In this document: piece after piece, positions 18,234 to 26,853 of the stretch | Numbering within the stretch: position 1 is the first letter of the stretch | Layout of the letters: each line of letters starts with the position of its first letter | Origin: Aeromonas allosaccharophila | GTDB taxonomy: Bacteria; Pseudomonadota; Gammaproteobacteria; Enterobacterales; Aeromonadaceae | NCBI RefSeq assembly: GCF_000819685.1 | Contig: NZ_CDBR01000025.1 | Coordinates: forward strand, 1-64,000 | DNA: 64,000 nt | Direction: 5' to 3' | The notes under the pieces: generated by a model | The model's input: the letters and a program-made list of their open reading frames with translations, nothing else | Database searches by the model: none | Told to the model about the DNA's origin: nothing | Made by a program: the position numbers and the translations under genes

Positions 18234-18857
18234 TCAGAGCGCGGGCGGCGTGATGCGATAGAGGCAGCGGTGCGCCCCCTCCAGCAGATACTGCTCCCGC
18301 TCCACCGTCGCCGGGGCCAGCAGCTGGCGAAACAGCGCCAGCTCGCTGCGACAGAAACCTCGGCAGGATCGCGCAGCGGCACAGATGGGGCAGTGACTCT
18401 CCCACAGCAGCCAGCTGCCATCCTCCTCGCGGCGGATCTCCGCCATGTAGCCCTCGCGGCTGCGCAGCTCCTTGAGCGCCTCCAGCCGACCGGACAATCC
18501 CTTGTTGCCCAGCGTCTGCTGATAGCGCGCCAGCATCTGCTGCTCCCGCTGCAGGATCAGTCGCTCCATCCCCTCCTCACCAAACAGCTCGCGCACGTTG
18601 TCGATCAGTTGCACGGTCAGATCGCTATGGCTATCGGGGAAGCGTTGCCATGCCTGTTCGGTGAGGTGCCACAACCGTACCGGTCGACCGCGCCCGCGGG
18701 CCTCGTCGTTGAAACTCACCCAGCCGTCGGCCTCCAGCGTCATCAGGTGCTGGCGGGCACCCATGGAGGTCATCTGCAACTGCTCTCCCAGCTCGGCGGC
18801 GCTCTGTGGGCCGTGGCTCTTGAGCAGAAACAGTATCTTGTCGGTGCTGGCGTTCAT
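18234..18857 (-). CDS. HTH transcriptional regulator with C-terminal cysteine cluster (SufR-like)
   Basis: A 207-residue regulator. An N-terminal winged HTH (ILFLLKSHGPQSAAELGEQL, TSMGARQHLMTLEADGWV) is followed by a wing FNDEARGRGRPVRLWHLT typical of the SufR/DeoR-like group. A C-terminal cysteine set, ESHCPICAAARSCRGFCRSE and HRCLYRI, resembles the iron-sulfur ligand region of SufR-type proteins. Redox or metal sensing is therefore likely but inferred. It is divergent from an MFS exporter, with a 166-base shared promoter region, the classic layout of a regulator and its target efflux gene. Confidence 0.78.
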   Translation of the reverse strand: MNASTDKILFLLKSHGPQSAAELGEQLQMTSMGARQHLMTLEADGWVSFNDEARGRGRPVRLWHLTEQAWQRFPDSHSDLTVQLIDNVRELFGEEGMERLILQREQQMLARYQQTLGNKGLSGRLEALKELRSREGYMAEIRREEDGSWLLWESHCPICAAARSCRGFCRSELALFRQLLAPATVEREQYLLEGAHRCLYRITPPAL

Positions 18858-19023
18858 GGCAAGGCTCTCATCGTCGGCAGGTACGGCCGCTTGCGCGGCA
18901 GCGGTTCTGGCATGGATAAGAGCATTATGGGGAGGGGGCTTTTTTAAATCAACAATTCACTTTACTTAATCTGGTTTGAACGCCAACATAAATAAACCAA
19001 TAACTTTATTTAATGGGGCAAAC

Positions 19024-20253
19024 ATGGAAGGGATCAAGGGGCAGGCCAGCCTGTGGGTATTGGTGATGACGGTGACGCTGGCGGTGGCGGGCTTCAGCCT
19101 GCCATCCCCGGTGCTGGCGCCGCTGTTGCTGGATCCGGCCCACGGCATGCTGACGCCGGAAGCCTCCGACTGGAGCCGCAAGGTGTGGCTGGGGGTCATC
19201 ATGGGGCTCTATCCGCTGTTTCAGCTGGTGGGAAGCCCCTGGCTCGGGCGCCTTTCCGATCGCTACGGCCGCAAGCCACTGCTGTTGCTCTCGCTGGCGG
19301 GGGTGCTGGCAGGCTATGCCCTGATGGCACTCGGTATCGCCTGGCGATCCCTCCCCCTGTTGCTGCTCAGCCGGATGGTGGAGGGGCTGTGCAACGGCAA
19401 CATCGCCATCGTGCAGGCGATGGCGGCGGATCTCGCCGGCAAGGAGCACAAGGCCCGCAGCTTTGCCTGGATCAACATCGGCATGAACCTGGGCTGGGTA
19501 GTGGGGCCGATGATCGGAGGCTACGCCGCGGTGATCTCGGGGGAATACAGTCTGGCCGCCTGGCTGGCGGTAGGGATGACCCTGCTCAACCTGCTGCTGG
19601 TGTACTGGCTGATCCCCCATCGCCCGCCAGTAGCCTCCACCTTTCAGGCACCAACCCTCTCCAGCCGCCAGCTGTTGCTGCAACCGGCCCTGCTGCCCTA
19701 CTTCGCGCTCACCCTGATCAGCTATGGCGCGGTGCAGCTCTATTTCACCTACTTCAATATCTGGCTGGTGGAGCGGCTGGCCTGGGATCCGGCCCAGCTG
19801 GCGCAGGCGGCGGTGCTGGTGAGCCTGCCCATGATGGCGGGCTCCTGGCTCGGCTCCCGCATCGCCCGCCACTGGCGCGGCAGCTCCCTCGGGATCGTCG
19901 GCCATCTGGTGATGGCGAGCGGCATGCTGCTCTTTATCCTGCCCGTTCACTGGTGGGGACTGGCGCTCACCTTCGTTCCGGCTGGCATCGGCATGAGTCT
20001 GGGGGAGCTGGCTACCTCGGTGGCGATCTCCAACCGCAGTCACCCCGAGCAGCAGGGACAGGCGATGGGGCTCTACCGCGCCCTCGCGGTGGGCAGCGAG
20101 ATCCTGGCGGTGCTGCTCGGCAGCCTGCTGCTGCTGGCCGGTACCGAGTGGCCCTTCTATCTCGCCACCCTCTGCTCCCTTGCCAGCGCCGCCGGTTTCT
20201 ATCTGCTGCGCCGCCGTGCCGACCGCCGCCAGCAACTGGCCAGCTGCGTCTGA
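19024..20253 (+). CDS. MFS transporter, probable drug/metabolite exporter
   Basis: A 409-residue, 12-helix major facilitator. MFS motif A is visible in the 2-3 loop as GSPWLGRLSDRYGRKPLLLL. Motif C-like GMNLGWVVGPMIGGY in TM5 is characteristic of the exporter (antiporter) groups. The second half repeats the fold (GSWLGSRIARHWRG). The ATG at 19024, preceded by GGGG, was preferred to an in-frame TTG at 18976. Divergent from the cysteine-rich HTH regulator, which probably controls it. Substrate unknown. Confidence 0.85.
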   Translation: MEGIKGQASLWVLVMTVTLAVAGFSLPSPVLAPLLLDPAHGMLTPEASDWSRKVWLGVIMGLYPLFQLVGSPWLGRLSDRYGRKPLLLLSLAGVLAGYALMALGIAWRSLPLLLLSRMVEGLCNGNIAIVQAMAADLAGKEHKARSFAWINIGMNLGWVVGPMIGGYAAVISGEYSLAAWLAVGMTLLNLLLVYWLIPHRPPVASTFQAPTLSSRQLLLQPALLPYFALTLISYGAVQLYFTYFNIWLVERLAWDPAQLAQAAVLVSLPMMAGSWLGSRIARHWRGSSLGIVGHLVMASGMLLFILPVHWWGLALTFVPAGIGMSLGELATSVAISNRSHPEQQGQAMGLYRALAVGSEILAVLLGSLLLLAGTEWPFYLATLCSLASAAGFYLLRRRADRRQQLASCV

Positions 20254-20363
20254 GCCACGAAGGGATCACAGTTCGGCGCTCCGGCCGCGGGCAAGACTTG
20301 CATCGGGGCGCCGGGTCTGGGACGGTAAGGCTCTTTGCGGATTTGTTCGATGCTGGAGGAGCT

Positions 20364-21182
20364 ATGAGTGAGTACAAGGCCATCGCGCTCGATATGGATG
20401 GCACCTTGCTGACCCGGGATCACAAGATCTCGTCGGCCACCCGGGCAGCGCTGGCGCAAGCCCGCGCCCACGGCATCAAGGTGCTGCTGGTCACGGGACG
20501 CCACTACATGACGGCGCGCCCCTTCCACCACGAGCTGGTGCTCGATACCCCTCTCATCTGCAGCAACGGCGCCTATCTCTATGACCCGGTGCAGGACCGG
20601 ATCCTCAGCGGCGACCCGCTGGCGGTTGCCCCGCTCGCCGAGCTGCTGGACGCGGTCAAGGCGCAGCAGATGGGGGCCCTGTTTCACCTGAGCGAGGGGA
20701 TCGGCTACATCGGCTGCGAGGAGCATGTCACCCGCATCCGCAGCTGGTCGGCCAATCAGCCAGCGCACCTCAAGATTGCTATCCACCCGGTCGAGGAGCT
20801 GGCAGGCTGGCTCGACAACCCGGTCTGGAAGCTGGAGTTGTTCAATCAGGATCCGGCTCGCCTGCACGCTTTTATGGGCGAGGTGGTCGAGCAGATGCCC
20901 TTTACCCGTGACTGGGCGGCCCCCTATGCAGTGGAGCTGGTACAGCCGGGTTGCAGCAAGGGCAACCGGCTGGCCCAGTGGGCGGCCAGTGAAGGGATTG
21001 CGATGGAGCAGGTAGTGGCATTTGGTGACAACAACAACGACATCAGCATGTTTGAACAGGTGGGGCTGGCGGTCGCCATGGGCAATGCGGCCCCGCAGAT
21101 CCAGAGTCATGCCGACCAGGTCACCGCCGACCACAACGAGGATGGCATCGCACTGGCATTGCAGCGCTGGGTACTGCCCTGA
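20364..21182 (+). CDS. Cof-type HAD-superfamily phosphatase
   Basis: A 272-residue HAD hydrolase of the Cof/YbhA-YidA type. Motif I is IALDMDGTLLTRDHKIS at the N-terminus, motif II is VLLVTGRH, motif III is a Lys in GCSKGNRLAQW, and motif IV is VVAFGDNNNDISMFEQVGL followed by AVAMGNA. The large C2 cap lies between motifs II and III. Such enzymes dephosphorylate sugar phosphates, FMN or pyridoxal phosphate; the substrate is open. GGAGGAG precedes the ATG. It follows the MFS gene with a 110-base gap, so it may be read through from it. Confidence 0.9.
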   Translation: MSEYKAIALDMDGTLLTRDHKISSATRAALAQARAHGIKVLLVTGRHYMTARPFHHELVLDTPLICSNGAYLYDPVQDRILSGDPLAVAPLAELLDAVKAQQMGALFHLSEGIGYIGCEEHVTRIRSWSANQPAHLKIAIHPVEELAGWLDNPVWKLELFNQDPARLHAFMGEVVEQMPFTRDWAAPYAVELVQPGCSKGNRLAQWAASEGIAMEQVVAFGDNNNDISMFEQVGLAVAMGNAAPQIQSHADQVTADHNEDGIALALQRWVLP

Positions 21183-21233
21183 TCTGACAAGATGCAACAT
21201 GGCCAGCACGCGGGCTGGCCATGAAGAGAGGGA

Positions 21234-21797
21234 TTAACCGCCGAAGGAGAACTGGATCACCCGATCCGGGTAACGCAGACGGTTGTATTCGTAGCGCAGG
21301 GACTCGTAGTGGCGAATGGCGCGGTTGCGCTTGGACCGATAATAGTCGCGCTGTTCCGTGTTGGTTTCGTTGCGGATGCTGCGCTCCAGTGCATCGATAT
21401 CCCGCTCGGTACGCTCCAGCTCGTCGCTGATCTCCTGCAAGCGGGCGGCCAGCTTGTACTCTTCATAGCCGCGCTGATACTGCTTGAGGAAGCTGGCATC
21501 GTTGGGGCACACCCCGCGGTACTCCTGCCCCTCCTTGCCCTTGCTGTAGGCCAGCTCGGGAATGCAATAAAGCTCCAACCCCTTGTCGTAGCCCCGCTTC
21601 CACTCGGCTTCATCCACTCTGAGACCATACTCGCTGCAAGACGAAACGTAGTCGCGGGTCGCCTGACGGGTTTTGCCCTCCGATCCATCCTGATAACCCA
21701 GGTTGTACCAGCTCATGGTGCGGCACTCATCTTCTGACAGGGCACTGCATCCCGCCAGCAATACCGGCAGGGTCAGCAACAGGATTTTGGGGGGCAT
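21234..21797 (-). CDS. DUF2799-family lipoprotein
   Basis: A 187-residue product with lipobox LLAGC (MPPKILLLTLPVLLAGCSAL). The mature part has four short repeats of the form W/YxxGYxDGxxG: MSWYNLGYQDGSEGKTRQ, EWKRGYDKGLELYC, AYSKGKEGQEYRGVC and FLKQYQRGYEEY. A coiled coil of about 60 residues follows (LQEISDELERTERDIDALER). This matches the DUF2799 group of periplasmic proteins with no known function. It is transcribed away from the oxygenase gene. Confidence 0.85.
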   Translation of the reverse strand: MPPKILLLTLPVLLAGCSALSEDECRTMSWYNLGYQDGSEGKTRQATRDYVSSCSEYGLRVDEAEWKRGYDKGLELYCIPELAYSKGKEGQEYRGVCPNDASFLKQYQRGYEEYKLAARLQEISDELERTERDIDALERSIRNETNTEQRDYYRSKRNRAIRHYESLRYEYNRLRYPDRVIQFSFGG

Positions 21798-22004
21798 GAA
21801 CAGACTCCGGAAAAGACAGTGACCGGCATTCTAGAGAGGATAAAAGGCCATAACAAGGGATGTGCGCCCGCGCGGATTGGCGCTGTTTTTTTGATGTGTT
21901 TGTCACTATTGGCCAGCGCGCCAGACGGGGCAGCCAACCCGCTTTCCTTGTTATCAGGCGCAAGGTAAACTGCGCCATCTTTTAACTGGCGCGCAACAAA
22001 AACA

Positions 22005-22844
22005 ATGAAAGTCCTGACCGTCGATTACCGCTCACCCGATGCGGCCCAACGCTTCACCGAATCCCTGCGAACCACCGGCTTTGGCGTACTGACCAACCAC
22101 CCCATCCCGAAAGAGCTGGTGCAGTCCATCTACGACAACTGGTATCGCTTCTTCATGAGCGAGCAGAAGCAGGATTTCCTGTTCAACCGCGAAACCCAGG
22201 ATGGCTACTTCCCGCCCTCGGTCTCCGAGGTGGCCAAGGGCCATAGCCAGAAAGATATCAAGGAGTACTTCCACCTCTACCCCTGGGGCCAGATGCCGGA
22301 AGAACTGAAGGAGCAGGCGATGGAGTACTACCGCCTCGCCAACGGTCTGGCCGCCGAGTTGCTGGGCTGGGTGGAGCAGTACACCCCAGCCGATATCGCC
22401 GCTCACTACAGCTGCCCCCTCTCCTCGATGATCGAAGAGAGCCAGAAGACCCTGCTGCGGGTGCTGCACTATCCGCCGTTCGATGGTACCGAGGAGCCGG
22501 GCGCCATCCGCGCAGCCGCCCACGAGGATATCAACCTGCTTACCATTCTGCCCGCCGCCAACGAACCAGGGCTTCAGGTGAAGGGTTCCGACGGCGAGTG
22601 GATGGACGTGCCGTGCGACTTTGGCACCCTCATCATCAACATCGGTGACATGCTGCAGGAGGCCTCCCGCGGCTACTACCCCTCCACCACTCACCGCGTC
22701 ATCAACCCGACCGGTGGCAGTGCCGCCAAGTCGCGTATCTCCCTGCCGCTGTTCCTCCACCCCCGCCCGGATGTGGTGCTCTCCGAGCGCCATACCGCCC
22801 ACAGCTACCTGATGGAGCGGCTGCGGGAGCTGGGGGTGATCTAG
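22005..22844 (+). CDS. 2-oxoglutarate/Fe(II) oxygenase, isopenicillin-N-synthase-like
   Basis: A 279-residue member of the plant-type 2OG-Fe(II) dioxygenases. The N-terminal DIOX_N part is recognisable in RTTGFGVLTNHPIPKELVQS. The iron ligands are the HxD of AAHEDINLLTILPA and the distal His of PSTTHRVINP. The 2OG-binding Arg-Ser follows in KSRISLPLFLHP. No biosynthetic cluster surrounds it; the gene is single, with its own terminator. The substrate cannot be inferred. Confidence 0.88.
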   Translation: MKVLTVDYRSPDAAQRFTESLRTTGFGVLTNHPIPKELVQSIYDNWYRFFMSEQKQDFLFNRETQDGYFPPSVSEVAKGHSQKDIKEYFHLYPWGQMPEELKEQAMEYYRLANGLAAELLGWVEQYTPADIAAHYSCPLSSMIEESQKTLLRVLHYPPFDGTEEPGAIRAAAHEDINLLTILPAANEPGLQVKGSDGEWMDVPCDFGTLIINIGDMLQEASRGYYPSTTHRVINPTGGSAAKSRISLPLFLHPRPDVVLSERHTAHSYLMERLRELGVI

Positions 22845-22871
22845 CCAGCAGGCGAGCAGTTGTCAGAGGCC

Positions 22872-22900
22872 AAACCGGAGCAATCTCGCTCCGGTTTTTA
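22872..22900 (+). terminator. Intrinsic terminator after the oxygenase gene
   Basis: ACCGGAGC-AATCTC-GCTCCGGT followed by TTTTATTTG. Confidence 0.88.
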
Positions 22901-23008
22901 TTTGGTGGCAGGATTGGGCAAAAATCAGAATTAAATTAGCCAATCATGCCAATAAATCGCATTTATCCCTGATAACCGTCGTAGTGATTGCGCAGCGACC
23001 TCCGTAAC

Positions 23009-23059
23009 ATGAGCGCCATTCTGCCCTCGACAAGGGGCGCTCGATTGGAGTTCTTATGA
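23009..23059 (+). other. Possible upstream ORF overlapping the first NSS gene
   Basis: A 16-codon frame starts at 23009 and ends in a TGA that overlaps the transporter ATG (ATGA). It spans a stem GAGCGCC (23011-23017) / GGCGCTC (23036-23042). The ribosome site ahead of it is poor, so translation is uncertain. Confidence 0.25.
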
Positions 23060-24369
23060 AGCAGTCCCAATGGTCATCCCGACTCGGCTACATCCTCGCC
23101 GCTGCGGGTTCCGCAGTCGGTATCGGCGCAATCTGGAAATTCCCCTACGTCACCGCCGTCAACGGCGGCGGCGCCTTCCTGCTGGTCTTTCTGCTGTTCA
23201 GCTTCACGCTGGGGGTGGCGGTACTGATGGGGGAGACCCTGCTCGGCAGCATGAGCCGCCGCGGGGTAGTGGGTGCCTTCTCCGAACTGCTCGGTAAACA
23301 GTGGCGCTGGGTTGGGGTAATGGGGGTGATCTCTACCCTGCTCATCTACTGCTTCTACAGCGTGGTGGGCGGCTGGACGCTCGGTTATACCGGGATGGCC
23401 ATCTCCGGCCAGCTCAATCATGGTGATGCAGCCGCCCTCACCGCCCGCTTCAATGACTATGTCAGCGGGGATGTCTGGCCCATCCTCACCCACCTGCTGT
23501 TTGCCGCCCTCACCTGGATGGTGGTGCAAGGGGGCATTCAGAAAGGGGTGGAACGCACCCTGCGCTGGATGATGCCCGCCCTGTTCCTGATGATCCTGAT
23601 GCTGGTCGCCTTTGGCCTTACCCTGCCCAATGCGATGGAGGGGGTACGTCACTTCCTGATGCCCGATTTCAGCAAGCTGGGGATGTCCGGCGTGCTCGAC
23701 GCCATGGGGCTGGCCTTCTTCTCCCTCTCCATCGGTCTTGGCATTCACACCACCTACGGCGCCTATCTGCCGACCAGCGAAGGGGTCGGTCGCTCCAGCC
23801 TCTGGGTGGTACTGCTGGCCAGCATGGTGGCGGTACTGGCGGGTCTGATGATCTTCCCGGTACTGGCCTCGACCGGTATCGACCCAGCCGCCGGACCCGG
23901 CCTCACCTTTATGACCATGCCGGCGGTGTTTCAGCTGCTGCCATTCGGTCAGGTGCTTGAGGTGATCTTCTTCGCCCTGCTGGTCTTTGCGGCGCTCTCC
24001 TCGGCCATCTCCCTGCTGGAGCATTTGCAGTGCTTCCAGTGCGAAACCTGGGGCTGGTCACGCCGTACGGCCTGCAGCGCCATCACGGCGGTGGTGATGC
24101 TCAACGGCATTCCGGTCAGCCTGTCGTTTGGCACGCTGCAACACGCCACCCTGTTTGGCAAAACCATCTTCGAGCTGCTGGACTTTGTCACCTCCAACCT
24201 GATGATGCCGCTGTTCGGCCTGATGGTGACGTTGCTGCTGGGCTGGAAGCTGGGACGCAAGGCATTGCCGCACGGACTGTCGACCCACTGGAATCACCTG
24301 CTGATGAACTGCTGGCGCTGGGTTGCCCCCTTGCTGATCGGCGGGATCCTGGTGCGCGGTCTGGTGTGA
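23056..24369 (+). CDS. Sodium-dependent amino acid transporter, NSS family (copy 1)
   Basis: A 437-residue neurotransmitter:sodium symporter (LeuT fold). The TM1 signature is SRLGYILAAAGSAVGIGAIWKFPYV, followed by NGGGAFLLVFLLFSF. TM6 is LAFFSLSIGLGIHTTYGAYLP. Bacterial NSS proteins of this length take up hydrophobic or aromatic amino acids with sodium, but the substrate is not readable here. TTGGAG precedes the ATG. It is a close tandem paralogue of the gene at 25522. Its stop is only 3 bases from the stop of the convergent periplasmic protein gene. Confidence 0.92.
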   Translation: MKQSQWSSRLGYILAAAGSAVGIGAIWKFPYVTAVNGGGAFLLVFLLFSFTLGVAVLMGETLLGSMSRRGVVGAFSELLGKQWRWVGVMGVISTLLIYCFYSVVGGWTLGYTGMAISGQLNHGDAAALTARFNDYVSGDVWPILTHLLFAALTWMVVQGGIQKGVERTLRWMMPALFLMILMLVAFGLTLPNAMEGVRHFLMPDFSKLGMSGVLDAMGLAFFSLSIGLGIHTTYGAYLPTSEGVGRSSLWVVLLASMVAVLAGLMIFPVLASTGIDPAAGPGLTFMTMPAVFQLLPFGQVLEVIFFALLVFAALSSAISLLEHLQCFQCETWGWSRRTACSAITAVVMLNGIPVSLSFGTLQHATLFGKTIFELLDFVTSNLMMPLFGLMVTLLLGWKLGRKALPHGLSTHWNHLLMNCWRWVAPLLIGGILVRGLV

Positions 24370-24372
24370 CGG

Positions 24373-25107
24373 TTACTCTTCGCGGGTGGGCCCACCGGCC
24401 CGCCCCTGTGCGGCTCTGACGGCATCCAGGGCATGCTGCCAGCGGGTGATCTCGGTATCATCCGTCCCCTTGGAGAAGACGATATAGAGACCGGCCTGAT
24501 GAAGCAGCACGCCACTGCTGGCCACGCTGCGCCGGGATAGCCCCATCTTGTCGAGGGTGGCATCCATCACCAGCTCCGCCATCGGCAAGGCATCGATCTT
24601 GCCCAACATCAGCCGATCTATCGCCTCGGCGACCGTCTGGTAGCGCACCAGATTGGTATACCCTTCGTGGGTCAACCGCACATCATCCGCATTGCCCAAT
24701 ACCACGCCCACTCTGGGCAGATCACGCAGTTGGGCCAGCGAGGTCAGCGGGTGACGGTTCCCGGGTACCTGATAGATAAAGACCCGATTGATAAAGAGTG
24801 GCCCCACCCATTTGAAATGGGACTCCCGCTCCGGGAGTCGCTGAACCACGAACAGGCCATAGCCGGGCTCGACCCGTGCCAGTGCCAGCGCCCGCTTGAG
24901 CGGGTAAATCCGCACCGGATAGCGGGTGCCAAGCTCCTGCTGCACCTCATCGATCAGACGGATGGCGAATCCGTCGAGCTTGCCGTCGCGATATTCGGTA
25001 AAGGGGGGTAAATCGTGGCTGAGCAGCGTGAGCCCGGACTGTGCCGACACACTCAGGCAGGCCAGCAACCAGGGCAACACCATCCATCTCATACGACATC
25101 CAGTCAT
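24373..25107 (-). CDS. Periplasmic solute-binding-like protein (SBP family 3 type)
   Basis: A 244-residue exported protein. The signal peptide is MRWMVLPWLLACLSVSAQSG. The mature part follows the family 3 binding fold: LTLLSHDLPPFTEYRDGKLD, GFAIRLIDEVQQEL, FKWVGPLFINRVFIYQ, LAQLRDLPRVGVVLGNADDV and a C-terminal ALDAVRAAQ helix. No ABC permease or ATPase is adjacent. Orphan members of this type can serve as sensors or stand-alone binding proteins. The start is uncertain: 25107 or the Met five codons later at 25092; a longer frame to 25293 lacks signal-peptide logic. Confidence 0.78.
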   Translation of the reverse strand: MTGCRMRWMVLPWLLACLSVSAQSGLTLLSHDLPPFTEYRDGKLDGFAIRLIDEVQQELGTRYPVRIYPLKRALALARVEPGYGLFVVQRLPERESHFKWVGPLFINRVFIYQVPGNRHPLTSLAQLRDLPRVGVVLGNADDVRLTHEGYTNLVRYQTVAEAIDRLMLGKIDALPMAELVMDATLDKMGLSRRSVASSGVLLHQAGLYIVFSKGTDDTEITRWQHALDAVRAAQGRAGGPTREE

Positions 25108-25347
25108 ATTTTTTATCCCGTCAGCGCCATGTGGTGGCCACAAGTTCCATAAGAAGCTTTGACGATTATCGCCCAGTAAATAGCCACTGGGTAGCAAAGA
25201 TGCAGCCTGCCGACAGGCTTGTCTATCGAGTGATACGCAGTGGAAGTGTGGTGATAGCTGCCCACATAAAAAATCTTTGATTTTATGTGTCAATTATTCT
25301 TTCCATGGTTTAGGCTGTTCTCTCACTCGTTTTCAGGCTGTCACCCC

Positions 25348-25401
25348 ATGTCTTCCATCCTCGTGCTGTTTGGTCGATTTTTTAGCTCGCAAGAGAGGTG
25401 A
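25348..25401 (+). CDS. Putative leader peptide of a transcription attenuator
   Basis: A 17-codon frame encoding MSSILVLFGRFFSSQER. It has three Phe (codons 8, 11, 12, the last two adjacent at 25378-25383), two Leu and four Ser. The ribosome site is weak (CAGG). The stop codon at 25399-25401 lies inside a segment that can pair with the 5' arm of the downstream terminator, as expected for amino acid attenuation. It precedes an amino acid transporter gene, which fits. Confidence 0.5.
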   Translation: MSSILVLFGRFFSSQER

Positions 25402-25435
25402 CCCTGCACGCACAGTTTTCTGAATGTTCATTGCA

Positions 25436-25461
25436 AAGGTCGCCTCGGGCGGCCTTTTTGT
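25436..25461 (+). terminator. Attenuator-type terminator in the leader of the second NSS gene
   Basis: AAGGTCGCC-TC-GGGCGGCCTT followed by TTTG. There is no plus-strand gene before it except the 17-codon frame. The 5' arm GGTCGCC (25438-25444) can instead pair with GGTGACC (25397-25403) in an alternative structure. Confidence 0.7.
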
Positions 25462-25521
25462 TGTCTGTCGTTTATTGCTACTCAGGAGTATTGCTTCGAT
25501 GTCGTGTTACCCGGAGGTTGT

Positions 25522-26835
25522 ATGAGCCAGGTTCAGTGGTCTTCCCGTCTTGGTCATGTGCTGGCCGCAGCAGGCACCGCGATTGGCCTTGGTGCCATCT
25601 GGAAGTTTCCCTATGTGACCGCCACCAATGGCGGTGGCGCCTTCCTGCTGGTGTTTCTGCTGTTCAGTTTCACCCTGGGGGTAGCGGTGCAGGTCGGGGA
25701 GACCCTGCTCGGCAGCCATAGCCAGCGCGGGGTGCTCGGCGCGTTCCGCAAGCTGGTGGGGCCGAACTGGCGCTGGATGGGGTATATGGGGATCCTCTGC
25801 GGCTTCTTTATCTACAGCTTCTACAGCGTGGTCGGTGGCTGGACCGTGGGCTACGCCGCCCTTGCGATGGCTGGCAAGCTCAACCTGAGCGAGGGAAGTG
25901 CCCTCACCGCCCTGTTCAACGGTTATGTCAGCAACCCCTGGTGGCCGGTGCTGACCCATCTGATCTTCGCGGGCCTGACCTGGTGGTTCGTGCAGGGGGG
26001 CATTCAGAAGGGGGTGGAGCGGGCGCTGCGCTGGATGATGCCCGCGCTGTTTATCATGATGTTGCTGCTGGTGGGGGTTGGCCTCTCCATGCCGGGCTCC
26101 ATGGCGGGCGTGCGCCAGCTGCTGCTGCCGGACTTCTCCATGCTGACCGGCCAGAGCGTACTGGATGCGCTGGGGCTGGCCTTCTTCTCCCTCTCCATCG
26201 GACTTGGGGTACACACTACCTATGGCGCCTACCTGCCCAATAGCGAAGGAGTTGTGCGCTCCGGGGTCTGGGTCGTCACCCTGGCGAGTATCATCTCGGT
26301 GCTGGCGGGCTTGATGATCTTCCCGGCGCTGGCCTCTACCGGCATCGATCCCACTGCCGGCCCCGGGCTGACCTTTATGACCATGCCCGCCGTGTTCAGC
26401 CATCTGCCGTTCGGTCAGGGGCTGGGGGTAGTCTTCTTCCTGCTGCTGCTGGTCGCCGCGCTCTCCTCCTCCATCTCCATGCTGGAGCATCTGGTGCGCT
26501 TCACCACCGAGGAGTGGGGTTGGTCGCGTCGTGGCGCCTGCCGGGTGCTGACCCTGCTGATCATGGCCTCCGGCATTCCGGTGAGCCTGTCGTTTGGCCC
26601 ATGGAGCGATCTGACCCTGTTTGGCAAAACCATCTTCGAACTGCTCGACTACCTCACCTCCAACCTGATGATGCCGCTGTTTGGTCTGGTGCTGACCCTG
26701 CTGCTGGGGTGGCGACTGGGTGATGCCATATTGCCTGCGGGCCTGTCACCCGCCCTGCGTCTGGCGCTGCTCTGGTGCTGGCGCGTGGTGGCGCCGCTGC
26801 TGATCAGCGGGATCCTGATCCGCGGAATCATGTAA
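25522..26835 (+). CDS. Sodium-dependent amino acid transporter, NSS family (copy 2)
   Basis: A 437-residue NSS symporter closely related along its whole length to the product of 23056-24369. Both have SRLG, VLAAAGTAIGLGAIWKFPYV (TM1), NGGGAFLLVFLLFSFTLGVA and FFSLSIGLGVHTTYGAYLP (TM6). GGAGG lies 7 bases before the ATG at 25522; an in-frame upstream ATG at 25504 lacks a site. The leader carries a predicted attenuator. The pair probably arose by duplication and may differ in substrate or control. A strong terminator follows. Confidence 0.92.
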   Translation: MSQVQWSSRLGHVLAAAGTAIGLGAIWKFPYVTATNGGGAFLLVFLLFSFTLGVAVQVGETLLGSHSQRGVLGAFRKLVGPNWRWMGYMGILCGFFIYSFYSVVGGWTVGYAALAMAGKLNLSEGSALTALFNGYVSNPWWPVLTHLIFAGLTWWFVQGGIQKGVERALRWMMPALFIMMLLLVGVGLSMPGSMAGVRQLLLPDFSMLTGQSVLDALGLAFFSLSIGLGVHTTYGAYLPNSEGVVRSGVWVVTLASIISVLAGLMIFPALASTGIDPTAGPGLTFMTMPAVFSHLPFGQGLGVVFFLLLLVAALSSSISMLEHLVRFTTEEWGWSRRGACRVLTLLIMASGIPVSLSFGPWSDLTLFGKTIFELLDYLTSNLMMPLFGLVLTLLLGWRLGDAILPAGLSPALRLALLWCWRVVAPLLISGILIRGIM

Positions 26836-26853
26836 CGCTTTGCGCACCCTTGC

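Noticed and set aside
19053-20363. Upstream extension of the Cof-type phosphatase frame through the MFS gene
   Set aside because: The extension is a shifted-frame shadow of the transporter; the phosphatase start with GGAGGAG is at 20364.
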